Shown: piece after piece, positions 21,618-29,475 of the stretch
How the letters are laid out: every line of letters begins with the position of its first letter
Position numbering within the stretch: position 1 is the first letter of the stretch
Assembly (NCBI RefSeq): GCF_024692365.1
Contig: NZ_JAILMR010000117.1
Coordinates: 1 to 32,354 of the forward strand
DNA: 32,354 nucleotides
DNA from: Ruminococcus sp.
Lineage (GTDB): Bacteria > Bacillota > Clostridia > Oscillospirales > Ruminococcaceae
Reading direction: 5' to 3'
Made by a program: the position numbers and the translations under genes
Notes under the pieces: model-generated
The model's input: only the letters and a program-made list of their open reading frames with translations
Told to the model about the DNA's origin: nothing
Databases searched by the model: none

Positions 21618-24026
21618 ATGGCAAAAAAAGTTGAGAAGACCATATCAAAGGAGGAACTGAAAAAGCAGTTCATCGAAGTACTGCACAACGATTTTCAGAC
21701 TATCCCCGATGAGGCGACCGACGCACAGGTATACGAAGCACTTTCAAAGATAGTTGTCGGCATACTGAAAACCAAGAGAAGACACTTCACAATGGCTACA
21801 CAGTCTGCGGGCAAGAAGAAGGTATACTATCTTTCAATGGAGTTCCTGATGGGACGTTCGCTGAAAACTTCTCTCTACAATCTGGAAATGAACAACCAGG
21901 CAAGAGATATGCTCAAAGACCTGGGTATCTCCATAAACGGAATTTACGAGCAGGAGCCCGATGCAGGTCTGGGCAACGGCGGTCTTGGCAGACTTGCTGC
22001 CTGCTATCTGGATGCGCTGGCTGCTGACGGCTACCATGCAACAGGTTATTCCATATGCTATGAGTACGGTATCTTCAAGCAGAAGCTGGAAGACGGCTGG
22101 CAGACCGAGCTGCCTGATAACTGGCTGCCCGGTGGTTCTGTATGGCTGGTGCCCTCGCCCACAAAGGCTATCGAAGTCCGTTTTGACGGTGAACTGAAGG
22201 AGTACTGGGATAATCAGTACCACTGTGTAACTCATGAGAACTATACTTCCGTTATGGCTGTGCCTTATGACCTGTATGTATCGGGCTACGGCAGCGAAGC
22301 TGTATCAAAGCTGAGACTCTGGAAAGCTGAGATGGCTTCATTTGATATGCCTTTCTTCAACAAGGGCGACTACGCTAAGGCTCTCAGCAAGAACATCATG
22401 TCACAGGCTATCACAAAAGTTCTTTACCCCAACGACAACCACGCAGAGGGCAAGAGCCTGAGACTTCGTCAGCAGTACTTCTTGTGTGCGGCTTCCGTTG
22501 GCGATATCGTTCATCAGCATATGTCCGTATACGGCACACTGGATAATCTGCATGAAAAGGTGGCTATCCACATAAATGATACTCACCCCACACTGGCTAT
22601 CCCCGAGCTGATGAGAATACTTCTGGACGACTGCGGATACAGCTGGGATAAGGCTTGGCACATCGTTACAAACACATTCGCATACACCAACCACACAGTT
22701 ATGCCCGAAGCACTGGAGAAGTGGGACTGCAATCTGCTGAAGAGCGTTTGCCCCAGAATATTCTCTATAATAATCGAGATAAACGAGAGATACTGCCGCG
22801 ACCTGTGGGAGAGATACCGCGACGAGACAAAGTGTGGTCATATGTCCATAGTTGAGAACAACAAGGTCAAGATGGCTACACTGTGCGTACACGCATCACA
22901 CAGCGTAAACGGCGTTGCAAAGATACACTCCGAGATAATCAAGAAGGAGACATTCAAGGATGAGTACCTTGATACTCCTACCAAGTTCAAGAACGTTACC
23001 AACGGTATCGCTTACAGAAGATGGCTGTACCAGTCCAACGAGGGTCTGACTGAACTGCTGAGAGAGAAGATCGGTGACGGCTTCCTGAAAAATGCGGCTG
23101 AGCTGAGCAAGCTGGCTGTATTCAAGAACGATGAAAAAGTCCTGAACAGACTGGCAGAAATCAAGAAGGAAAACAAGGAGAGATTCGCGAAGTACGTAAA
23201 GAGCCAGTACGGCGCAGTCCTGAATACAGACTCCATATTCGACGTACAGGTAAAGAGACTTCACGAGTACAAGAGACAGCAGCTGAATGCACTGAACATC
23301 ATTGCACAGTACAACTATCTCAAGGCTAATCCCAATGCTGATTTCGTGCCCAAGACCTACATCTTTGCAGCTAAGGCAGCACCCGGATACTATATGGCAA
23401 AGCAGATAATCAAGCTGATATGGAATATCTCACAGGAGCTGAAAAAGAACGATAAGCTGAGAGAAAAGCTGAATGTTATCTTCCTTGAAGACTACAACGT
23501 ATCCCTCTCCGAGATACTGATGCCCGCGGCTGATATCTCCGAGCAGATATCCCTTGCAGGTACCGAAGCAAGCGGTACTGGCAACATGAAGCTGATGATA
23601 AACGGTGCTATCACTCTTGGTACAATGGACGGCGCAAATGTTGAGATACACGAGCAGGTAGGCGATGACAACATCATCATCTTTGGTATGAACGTTGACG
23701 AGGTAAACGCTTGCAAGGCAGGTTACAGACCTATCGAGGTATACAACAAGAACCAGATAGTCAAGCAGGCTATCGACACCATTCAGTACGGTGTGAACGG
23801 AGTACAGTTCCCCGAGATAGCTGACACACTGAAGAATACAGATACCTATATGGCTCTGAAGGACTTCGACAGCTATCAGCAGGCACAGAAGTACGCAAGC
23901 GAGTGCTACGCTGACAAGATGAAGTGGCAGAGAATGAGCCTTGCAAACATAGCAGGCGCAGGCATCTTCTCCGCTGACCGCTCCGTTGAAGAATACGCAA
24001 AGGACATCTGGGGACTGACTAAATAA
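21618..24026 (+). CDS. glgP: Glycogen/alpha-glucan phosphorylase
   Basis: This 802-residue glycosyltransferase family 35 enzyme releases glucose-1-phosphate from glycogen or maltodextrin ends with phosphate and pyridoxal phosphate. Visible landmarks are YLSMEFLMGR, GNGGLGRLAACYLDA, VFDVQVKRLHEYKRQQLN-type motifs around residues 540-560, and EASGTGNMK with the PLP lysine at residue 658 followed by NGAITLGTMDGANVE. The length matches bacterial phosphorylases such as E. coli GlgP/MalP, and no regulatory N-terminal extension is present. The start at 21618 is set by AGGAGGAATG directly upstream; the frame continues 11 codons further back without a site. The TAA stop lies at the first bases of an inserted repeat element. 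Confidence 0.96.
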   Translation: MAKKVEKTISKEELKKQFIEVLHNDFQTIPDEATDAQVYEALSKIVVGILKTKRRHFTMATQSAGKKKVYYLSMEFLMGRSLKTSLYNLEMNNQARDMLKDLGISINGIYEQEPDAGLGNGGLGRLAACYLDALAADGYHATGYSICYEYGIFKQKLEDGWQTELPDNWLPGGSVWLVPSPTKAIEVRFDGELKEYWDNQYHCVTHENYTSVMAVPYDLYVSGYGSEAVSKLRLWKAEMASFDMPFFNKGDYAKALSKNIMSQAITKVLYPNDNHAEGKSLRLRQQYFLCAASVGDIVHQHMSVYGTLDNLHEKVAIHINDTHPTLAIPELMRILLDDCGYSWDKAWHIVTNTFAYTNHTVMPEALEKWDCNLLKSVCPRIFSIIIEINERYCRDLWERYRDETKCGHMSIVENNKVKMATLCVHASHSVNGVAKIHSEIIKKETFKDEYLDTPTKFKNVTNGIAYRRWLYQSNEGLTELLREKIGDGFLKNAAELSKLAVFKNDEKVLNRLAEIKKENKERFAKYVKSQYGAVLNTDSIFDVQVKRLHEYKRQQLNALNIIAQYNYLKANPNADFVPKTYIFAAKAAPGYYMAKQIIKLIWNISQELKKNDKLREKLNVIFLEDYNVSLSEILMPAADISEQISLAGTEASGTGNMKLMINGAITLGTMDGANVEIHEQVGDDNIIIFGMNVDEVNACKAGYRPIEVYNKNQIVKQAIDTIQYGVNGVQFPEIADTLKNTDTYMALKDFDSYQQAQKYASECYADKMKWQRMSLANIAGAGIFSADRSVEEYAKDIWGLTK

Positions 24027-24290
24027 TTCATAATTCATAATTCACAATTCATAATTGTTGGCAGGGTCGCGAGATTTGTGTGCTGTCGGCTGTATGATGT
24101 GGATATGAGTTTGATGCTCTTACAATATTTAAAACAACGAAACTGTGCGCTTATCGCAATATCGCGGTAAGCGCACTTTTGTTATATATGGATAGCGCGG
24201 CTTAGTGAGCCTTAAACAAACAACCGATAGAACAACAAAGCCATAATGCCTGTCAATAATTATGAATTATGAATTGTGAATTATGAATTA
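24024..24290. mobile_element. MITE-like element with 42-bp terminal inverted repeats
   Basis: The left end 24024-24065 and the right end 24249-24290 are inverse copies over 42 bases with four mismatches. The outer part is made of TAATTCATAATTCA units and the inner part ends in TTGGCAGG or TTGACAGG. The 267-bp element encodes nothing and carries a terminator hairpin in its centre. The glgP stop codon (24024-24026) and the DUF4830 stop codon (24281-24283, minus strand) both lie inside its ends. A related end occurs alone at 7209-7262. No transposase is in the window, so mobility is inferred from structure only. Confidence 0.7.
24145..24180. terminator. Bidirectional terminator between glgP and the DUF4830 gene
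   Basis: A 13-bp stem with one G.T pair (GTGCGCTTATCGC, 24145-24157, with 24164-24176) is followed by TTTTGTT and preceded on the other side by A-rich sequence. It can therefore stop transcription from both convergent genes. Confidence 0.8.
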
Positions 24291-24745
24291 GAGGCTCGTA
24301 GCCCTTGCATGAAGCCGTCGGGGGCGGTGGAGCTTACATCTCCGCCTATAAGCTGACCGTCGCTTACCATCAGGTGGCAGAGTATGCAGTTTTCTTTTTC
24401 ATGGTCGGGGTAGTTGAGAACTTTGTAGGTGTAGACCTGTACCTGCATACCCTTGTAAGCTGTGAGGTCGAAGCCCTGCTGTTTCTGGAGCTTGTTGTAG
24501 CCTGCGTAAACATCGCTCCAGTCCTCTGGGATAAGTACGGTCTTGACTTCGTCAAACTTTTCGGGTACTTCCCAGCCCATCTCGTGCAGAAAATTCTGAC
24601 GCTTGGTTTCGCTGTCCAGCTCGCGGATATTGCTTCGTCCTTTAAGACCTAAAAACAAAAGCACTGCCAGCACCGCCGCGATGATACCGAGTATGACCGT
24701 CAGCCAGACTTTTGGTCGTTTTACTTTTACTGTGTGTATGAACAT
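24281..24745 (-). CDS. DUF4830 domain membrane-anchored protein
   Basis: This 154-residue protein of unknown function is the only gene on the minus strand. A short basic N-terminus precedes one transmembrane helix (VWLTVILGIIAAVLAVLLFL), which anchors an outer domain. That domain fits DUF4830 as I remember it: RQNFLHEMGWEV, VLIPEDW, VYAGYNKLQKQQGFDLTAYKG, YTYKVLNYPD and a final GGDVSSTAPDGFMQGL. A single CxxC (CILC) lies in the domain. The start at 24745 is chosen because GGGAGGA lies seven bases before it. The last codons and the stop come from the inverted repeat of the adjoining element, but the domain itself appears complete. Confidence 0.85.
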   Translation of the reverse strand: MFIHTVKVKRPKVWLTVILGIIAAVLAVLLFLGLKGRSNIRELDSETKRQNFLHEMGWEVPEKFDEVKTVLIPEDWSDVYAGYNKLQKQQGFDLTAYKGMQVQVYTYKVLNYPDHEKENCILCHLMVSDGQLIGGDVSSTAPDGFMQGLRASNS

Positions 24746-25067
24746 GGTTGAATCCTCCCTGAAATGCATTTGATAAATAATATGCCGTGCCGAAACAAAA
24801 TAGACGTGCCGTATGCCTGTGAAAATTTTATATGAAAGTTTAATGTGATAGTTCAGTTTTAAAGATGATTTTCTGAACTTTATGATGGCTCATCGCTACA
24901 TAATCTGCCAGAAAATGTTAAAACAATTATCGTAAAGCAATTCACGCTTAGTATATAAGGTCGGAAATCTGCCGCATTTTGACGGTAGAATGTTGTGCAA
25001 GGTTACTAAAAATTTATATGGGTATTAATGTGAAATCACGATTTTAAGCTTTTTTGCACGAATTGCT
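24746..25067. other. Divergent intergenic region without genes
   Basis: About 320 AT-rich bases lie between the DUF4830 gene (leftward) and the minD promoter (rightward). No open frame has a ribosome binding site. I see no clear hairpin, operator or repeat. The leftward promoter for the DUF4830 gene must lie here but was not identified with confidence. Confidence 0.5.
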
Positions 25068-25095
25068 TTGACAATTACAAAATATGTGGTACAAT
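25068..25095 (+). promoter_or_regulatory. Promoter of minD-mgsA
   Basis: The -35 box is a consensus TTGACA (25068-25073), the spacer 16 bp and the -10 box TACAAT (25090-25095). Confidence 0.8.
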
Positions 25096-25101
25096 ATATA
25101 T

Positions 25102-25281
25102 TAGGTAACACCGACTTTGGTTATGTTTTTCTCAACTATCTGTTTTGCTGACAGATAATTGCGGAAGTAATGGGTATGGATATTTAATTTAACTAAAGTT
25201 AATAGGGTGAAGGATTCGCGCGGGCGGAGAGAGAATATTGATACCGCCGTGAAAGCGCATTTATGAAAGGAGTAGTAGACT
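25102..25281 (+). promoter_or_regulatory. Long structured 5' leader of minD
   Basis: The distance from the predicted transcription start to the ATG is about 180 bases. It contains a 7-bp hairpin (TATCTGT 25137-25143 with ACAGATA 25151-25157), a near-palindrome (TTAACT-AA-AGTTAA, 25189-25202) and a GC-rich stem close to the ribosome binding site (GCGC and GGCGG at 25218-25227 with CCGCC and GCGC at 25244-25258). I do not recognise a known riboswitch. Confidence 0.4.
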
Positions 25282-26019
25282 ATGTCTAAAATCATTGCAG
25301 TTACGTCAGGTAAGGGTGGAACGGGAAAGTCCTCCATCAGTGCTTGTCTGGGATATGCATTGGCTAAGCAGGGCAACAGAACTCTGATCATCGAGCTGGA
25401 CTTCGGTCTTAGATGCATGGACATCATGCTTGGTATGCAGGGTAATATCACCTACGATCTGGGCGATGTACTGGAGGGCACCTGTGATGTATACAAGGCT
25501 ACCACAACAGTCAAGCTTGCATCGAACCTGAGCGTACTGTGCGCACCTTCCGATCCTTTTGTACAGCTGAAAGCGGAAGATATAGAGAAGATCACACATG
25601 AGATGAGAAAGTATTTTGAATACATCATCATAGATACCTCGGCAGGTATCAATGGTTCGGTATTTGATATAGTTACAAATTCCGACCTGATACTGATAGT
25701 AACAACTCCCGATCCTGTATGCGTAAGAGACGCACAGATGATGTCTGACGAGTTCTACAAGAGAGGAAATCAGAAGCAGAGACTTGTGATAAACAAGGCA
25801 AGCAAGAGGATATTCGAGTTTGATGACATGGATGACCTCGACGCGATAATCGATACGGTAGGCGTACAGCTTCTGGGTGTTATCCCCGAGGATTCAGCTA
25901 TACCGCTTGCTACGGGCAAGGGTGCTCCGCTCTCATCCAGCTCCATGGGATTTGTAGCTTTCTCGGCGATCTCGAGAAGAATAAAGGGCGAGCACATTCC
26001 GATTCAGATCAAAATGTAA
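25282..26019 (+). CDS. minD: MinD-like ParA-family ATPase (septum site determination)
   Basis: This 245-residue deviant-Walker ATPase has KGGTGKSS near residues 11-18 with the signature lysine, the switch I region FGLRCMDIMLG and switch II IIIDTSAGI. In classical MinD these regions read DIGLRNLD and DSPAGI, so this protein is somewhat divergent (Glu for the first Asp, Ser for Pro). MinD recruits MinC to the membrane to block FtsZ rings away from mid-cell. The C-terminal 20 residues (FSAISRRIKGEHIPIQIK) could be the membrane-targeting helix but are less clearly amphipathic than usual. No minC or minE is adjacent. mgsA follows after 36 bases, a neighbour also seen near min genes in clostridia. 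Assignment as MinD rather than another MinD/ParA paralogue is likely but not certain. Confidence 0.82.
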   Translation: MSKIIAVTSGKGGTGKSSISACLGYALAKQGNRTLIIELDFGLRCMDIMLGMQGNITYDLGDVLEGTCDVYKATTTVKLASNLSVLCAPSDPFVQLKAEDIEKITHEMRKYFEYIIIDTSAGINGSVFDIVTNSDLILIVTTPDPVCVRDAQMMSDEFYKRGNQKQRLVINKASKRIFEFDDMDDLDAIIDTVGVQLLGVIPEDSAIPLATGKGAPLSSSSMGFVAFSAISRRIKGEHIPIQIKM

Positions 26020-26055
26020 GATCCAACGAACGACAATAAACTGGGGGGATTCTTT

Positions 26056-26466
26056 TTGAATATAGCACTTATAGCACACGATACCAAGAAGGAACTTATG
26101 GTACAGTTCTGCATAGCATATTGTGGCATACTGAGCAAGCACAGACTTTGTGCAACAGGTACAACAGGCAAGATCGTTGCTGAGGCAACAGGTCTTTCAA
26201 TACAGCGTTACATGGGCGGTTCGCAGGGCGGCGATCAGCAGATCGCAGCAAGAATATCCTGCAACGAGATAGATCTTCTGCTGTTTTTCCGCGATCCTAT
26301 CTCTGCTAAGCCTCACGAGCCTAATGAGATGAATTTGCTGAGACTTTGCGATGTTCACAACATTCCTGTTGCGACCAACATTGCGACTGCGGAAGCACTG
26401 ATACACTCTCTTGAGAGAGGCGACCTTGACTGGAGAGATATCGTCAATCCGACAACGCCTAACTAA
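26056..26466 (+). CDS. mgsA: Methylglyoxal synthase
   Basis: This 136-residue cytosolic enzyme converts dihydroxyacetone phosphate to methylglyoxal and phosphate, relieving triose-phosphate build-up. Its motifs are all present: [10 protein letters not shown] at the N-terminus, ATGTTGK (phosphate loop), GGDQQIAA with the catalytic Asp, FFRDP, and HEPN followed by [20 protein letters not shown]. The length fits the family's short form. The start codon is TTG at 26056, set by the GGGGGGAT site just upstream and by conservation of the MNIALIAHD start. It is co-transcribed with minD and followed by a strong terminator. Confidence 0.95.
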   Translation: MNIALIAHDTKKELMVQFCIAYCGILSKHRLCATGTTGKIVAEATGLSIQRYMGGSQGGDQQIAARISCNEIDLLLFFRDPISAKPHEPNEMNLLRLCDVHNIPVATNIATAEALIHSLERGDLDWRDIVNPTTPN

Positions 26467-26480
26467 GGATAGAACACATT

Positions 26481-26511
26481 ATCGGCAAACACTCCTGTTT
26501 GCCGATTTTTT
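26481..26511 (+). terminator. Terminator of minD-mgsA
   Basis: A perfect 11-bp stem (26481-26491 with 26496-26506) has a CTCC loop and is followed by six T residues. The next gene's ribosome binding site lies only a few bases beyond, so some read-through may feed it. Confidence 0.9.
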
Positions 26512-26531
26512 GTGTGAGCAAAGGAGGAAGC

Positions 26532-27128
26532 ATGAAACTTTCCGAACTGTTGAATGATAGTCCCTGTGACGAAAATATACAGAAGCTGTTGTATGATGGT
26601 CTTGACTATGACGGGAGTTCTGCTGACCTCATAATGGTGCTTGGCAGCAGGAAAGCCTGCGATTATCGTATGCCCGAAGCTGTCCGCCTTTATAATGAGG
26701 GTAAAGCACCGCAGATACTTCTGAGCGGTGGACAGGTGCAGAAAACTTCTCTGGGTGAAATGGCGGAATGGGAAAGCATGAAAAAAATCGCACTTTCCAT
26801 GGGGATACCAGAAACAGATATACTGATAGAAAGGTGGTCAAAGAACACTGCCGAGAATTTCAAGTATTCCGATGAACTGCTGATGGGATATCTCCCCGAG
26901 GGCATAACGATAATACTTGTAACCACCGCATACCATATGCGCAGGGCGCTGTGCATGGCACACAAGTTCATGCCGAAGTATGATTTTATTCCCTGTCCCG
27001 TGCAAAAGGGGTCTGCCACAAAAGAAAATTGGTACAAAACAGAAAAAGGTCGGCTGACAGTACTTGACGAATGGCGAAAATTAAGTTATTATATAAGGGT
27101 AGGTATTTTTGAGGATATCGAGATATGA
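26532..27128 (+). CDS. YdcF/DUF218 family protein
   Basis: This 198-residue protein has the DUF218 (YdcF/ElyC) fold: DLIMVLGSRKACDYRMPEAV, then APQILLSGGQ, then the conserved SKNTAENF segment, and ILVTTAYHMRRAL. Family members have been linked to cell-envelope metabolism or bind SAM-like ligands, but the reaction is unknown. Unlike many relatives it has no N-terminal membrane helices, so it should be cytoplasmic. The ATG follows a perfect AAAGGAGGAAG site. It is followed after 31 bases by an acetyltransferase gene, probably in the same transcript. Confidence 0.88.
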   Translation: MKLSELLNDSPCDENIQKLLYDGLDYDGSSADLIMVLGSRKACDYRMPEAVRLYNEGKAPQILLSGGQVQKTSLGEMAEWESMKKIALSMGIPETDILIERWSKNTAENFKYSDELLMGYLPEGITIILVTTAYHMRRALCMAHKFMPKYDFIPCPVQKGSATKENWYKTEKGRLTVLDEWRKLSYYIRVGIFEDIEI

Positions 27129-27159
27129 TATCATTATTCATCAAGGAGAAAGCAACAGT

Positions 27160-27684
27160 ATGAGCAATTATATGATACGTGACGTGCGGGAAGATGATGC
27201 CGCTGAGCTTTCGCGGATATATTCTTACTATGTTATGAATACCGCGGTCTCGTTTGAATATGAAGCGCCATCGGAACAGGAATTCGGTGAGCGTATAAAG
27301 AAGATCACAGCGAAATATCCTTATCTTGTATGCGAAAAAGACGGAAGGATAGCCGGATATGTCTATGCCGGTGAATACAGTTCCAGGGAAGCTTATTCGT
27401 GGACTGTTGCTGCGTCGATATACGTGAAAAATGAACTCCGCAGACATGGCATAGGCACTATGCTTTATGCAGAACTGGAAAAGCGTCTGATGGATATGGG
27501 TATAGTCAATCTTCTGGCGGGAACCGCATACTGCGAAAACGAGGACGAATATCTTACACACGGCAGCTATGATTTTCATGCCGCGCGAGGTTTTCATCAG
27601 GTCGCACGGCTGGAAACTGTCGGAAAAAAATTCGGCAGATGGTATGATCTTGTGTGGATGCAGAAAAAGATAGGTGAAGGCTGA
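27160..27684 (+). CDS. GNAT acetyltransferase, phosphinothricin N-acetyltransferase-like
   Basis: This 174-residue GNAT enzyme transfers acetyl from acetyl-CoA to an amine. The N-terminal IRDVREDDAAELSRIYSYYV, the EAYSWTVAASIYVKNELRRH segment, the acetyl-CoA loop RRHGIGTMLY and the C-terminal GKKFGRWYDLVWMQ match the Pat/Bar-type subfamily. The natural substrate of most such proteins is unknown, and resistance to the herbicide should not be assumed. The usual ENxxS stretch after the CoA region is altered here to a longer CENEDEYLTHGSYDFHAARGF. The start at 27160 is chosen for AAGGAGA upstream; the open frame reaches further back, into the preceding gene, without a site. Confidence 0.88.
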   Translation: MSNYMIRDVREDDAAELSRIYSYYVMNTAVSFEYEAPSEQEFGERIKKITAKYPYLVCEKDGRIAGYVYAGEYSSREAYSWTVAASIYVKNELRRHGIGTMLYAELEKRLMDMGIVNLLAGTAYCENEDEYLTHGSYDFHAARGFHQVARLETVGKKFGRWYDLVWMQKKIGEG

Positions 27685-27711
27685 TATCATTTAAATTCGG
27701 AGGTCAAGTAT

Positions 27712-27759
27712 ATGAGAGAAGTATTTATCGAGCCATGGGGAAGTCAGCCGCGACATTGA
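27712..27759 (+). CDS. Possible 15-codon leader ORF upstream of hisS
   Basis: An ATG eight bases after a perfect GGAGG opens a 15-codon frame (MREVFIEPWGSQPRH) with a TGA stop, 60 bases before hisS. Its last sense codon is His. A 6-bp inverted repeat (GTCAGC 27743-27748, GCTGAC 27761-27766) overlaps the end of the ORF. It may be a leader peptide or the remnant of a decayed gene. No T-box sequence was found. Evidence is limited to the ribosome binding site and position. Confidence 0.35.
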   Translation: MREVFIEPWGSQPRH

Positions 27760-27819
27760 TGCTGACATTTGAAACTCACAGATAAAACGGCTCATAAAAT
27801 AATGGAGGTAAAATAAAAA

Positions 27820-29142
27820 ATGGCAATGATACAGAGACCCAAGGGCACAGCAGATATGCTGCCCGCACAGGCATATAAATGGCACACAATTGAGAAGCTT
27901 GCTTCGGAGACTGCTGAGCAGTACGGTTTCAGGGAGATAAGAGTTCCTGCTTTTGAAGAGACAGGTCTGTTCCTGCGTTCCGTTGGCGAGACTACCGATG
28001 TTGTTCAGAAAGAGATGTACACAGTTACCGCAACAGGTGACAGCGAATTCACTCTCCGTCCCGAGGGTACTGCGGGCGTTATGAGAGCAGTTATCGAGAA
28101 CGGTCTGCTGAATGAAGCTTTCCCCCAGAAAGTTTACTATCTCATCAACTGTTTCAGACATGAGAACGTTCAGAAGGGCAGACTGCGTGAGTTCCACCAG
28201 TTCGGCTGTGAGATGGTAGGTTCGGCTGACGCTAAAGCAGATGCTGACGTTATCTCAATGGCTAAGAGCTTTATGGACAGGATAGGTCTGAGGGATATCG
28301 AGCTGAACATCAACTCCATCGGCTGTCCAACCTGCCGTGCGAAGTATCAGCAGGCACTGAGAGAGTATTTCGGTGCAAGACGTGACGAACTCTGCGATAC
28401 CTGCAAGGAAAGACTTGAAAAGAACCCCATGAGACTTCTGGACTGCAAGTCGCCCATATGCAAGGAGATAGGCAAGAATGCTCCGCTGATAATCGATTAT
28501 CTCTGCGACGAATGTTCTGACCACTTTGAAAAGCTGAAAAAGTATCTCGGTCTGATGGGCATAGATTTCGTAGTAAATCCTCGCATCGTAAGAGGTCTTG
28601 ACTACTACACAAGAACTGTATTCGAATTCATATCCAAAGATATCGGCGCACAGGGCACTGTATGCGGCGGCGGACGTTATGACGGTCTTATTGAGGAACT
28701 CAGCGGCAAGGCTGTTCCAGCGCTGGGCTTCGCTATGGGCATCGAGAGACTGATACTGACTATGGAAGCACAGAAATGCGATTTCATGGAGGAGAAGACC
28801 TGCGACCTGTATATAGCATCTATGGGCGATGACGCGGCAGACAAGGCTATGGAGCTGGCTATGCAGCTGAGAGATGAGGGATACTTTGTTGAGTATGACC
28901 TCATGGGTAGGGGCATAAAGCCTCAGATGAAGTACGCAGGCAAGATCGGTGCGAAATTCGTACTGGTAATAGGTTCAAGCGAGCTGGAGACAGGCTGTGC
29001 AAAGCTGAAGAACATGGAAAGCGGCGAACAGTCTGATATCAAGCTGGACGACACCTTTATTGATAATTTCTCGAATGCGCTGATGGCTGAGATGTTCAAG
29101 GATATCGACGGCGAGATGGCAGCGCTGCTCGGAAAGGAGTAA
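27820..29142 (+). CDS. hisS: Histidyl-tRNA synthetase
   Basis: This 440-residue class II aminoacyl-tRNA synthetase charges tRNA-His. Motif 1 lies in the N-terminal part (PKGTADMLPAQAYKW and FREIRVPAFEETGLF). Motif 2 is seen as CFRHENVQKGRLREFHQFG, the histidine-specific loops as RGLDYYTRTVFEF and GGRYDGL, and motif 3 as LGFAMGIERLIL. The C-terminal anticodon-binding domain runs from about residue 330. The central insertion contains several Cys (CPTC, CDTC, CKSPIC and CDEC), suggesting a zinc-binding module, as in some Bacillota. The start has a clear ATGGAGGTAAA site. It is followed after three bases by a hypothetical gene, so the two are likely co-transcribed. Confidence 0.97.
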   Translation: MAMIQRPKGTADMLPAQAYKWHTIEKLASETAEQYGFREIRVPAFEETGLFLRSVGETTDVVQKEMYTVTATGDSEFTLRPEGTAGVMRAVIENGLLNEAFPQKVYYLINCFRHENVQKGRLREFHQFGCEMVGSADAKADADVISMAKSFMDRIGLRDIELNINSIGCPTCRAKYQQALREYFGARRDELCDTCKERLEKNPMRLLDCKSPICKEIGKNAPLIIDYLCDECSDHFEKLKKYLGLMGIDFVVNPRIVRGLDYYTRTVFEFISKDIGAQGTVCGGGRYDGLIEELSGKAVPALGFAMGIERLILTMEAQKCDFMEEKTCDLYIASMGDDAADKAMELAMQLRDEGYFVEYDLMGRGIKPQMKYAGKIGAKFVLVIGSSELETGCAKLKNMESGEQSDIKLDDTFIDNFSNALMAEMFKDIDGEMAALLGKE

Positions 29143-29145
29143 GTC

Positions 29146-29475
29146 ATGGCTGGTATGAGATGCGAACAGTGTGAGAATATCATGGTCAGAGAGATAAGAA
29201 GCCCGCAGGAGTTTCTTCTGTGTGCGAATTCTCTGTTAGGTATGATCTTGGCAGGCGATGTTGAGATGACATTCTCCACCTGTTCTCTTGGTAAGATAGT
29301 TGATGAAGATATGAAATTCACTGCTGACAGGTATTTCCATCAGTTCAGGTGTACTAAATGCGGCACCATCTACGGAATGTTCTTTGATACACGCTTCGGC
29401 GGTGAGATAAGGATAAATGACGAGGTCTTTGACCCCTCAAAGTATCCTGATAAGAAAGAGGAAGCAGATGGCTGA
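29146..29475 (+). CDS. Small hypothetical protein with putative zinc-ribbon cysteines
   Basis: This 109-residue soluble protein has an N-terminal CEQC and a second pair, CTKC, near residue 70, together resembling a zinc-binding ribbon. The stretch between is mixed hydrophobic (FLLCANSLLGMILAGDVEMTF). The C-terminus is acidic and lysine-rich. No family is recognised. The ATG lies three bases after the hisS stop behind AAAGGAG. The end overlaps the next gene by eight bases, which indicates a small operon hisS-29146-29468. Confidence 0.75.
   Translation: MAGMRCEQCENIMVREIRSPQEFLLCANSLLGMILAGDVEMTFSTCSLGKIVDEDMKFTADRYFHQFRCTKCGTIYGMFFDTRFGGEIRINDEVFDPSKYPDKKEEADG

Noticed and set aside
24024..24290. 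CRISPR array
   Set aside because: The AT-rich units are contiguous seven-base repeats within inverted ends, with no spacer-repeat periodicity and no cas gene nearby.
27685..27819. T-box riboswitch upstream of hisS
   Set aside because: No T-box consensus such as the conserved GGUGGNACC stretch or a strong antiterminator/terminator pair is visible, and the leader is too short.
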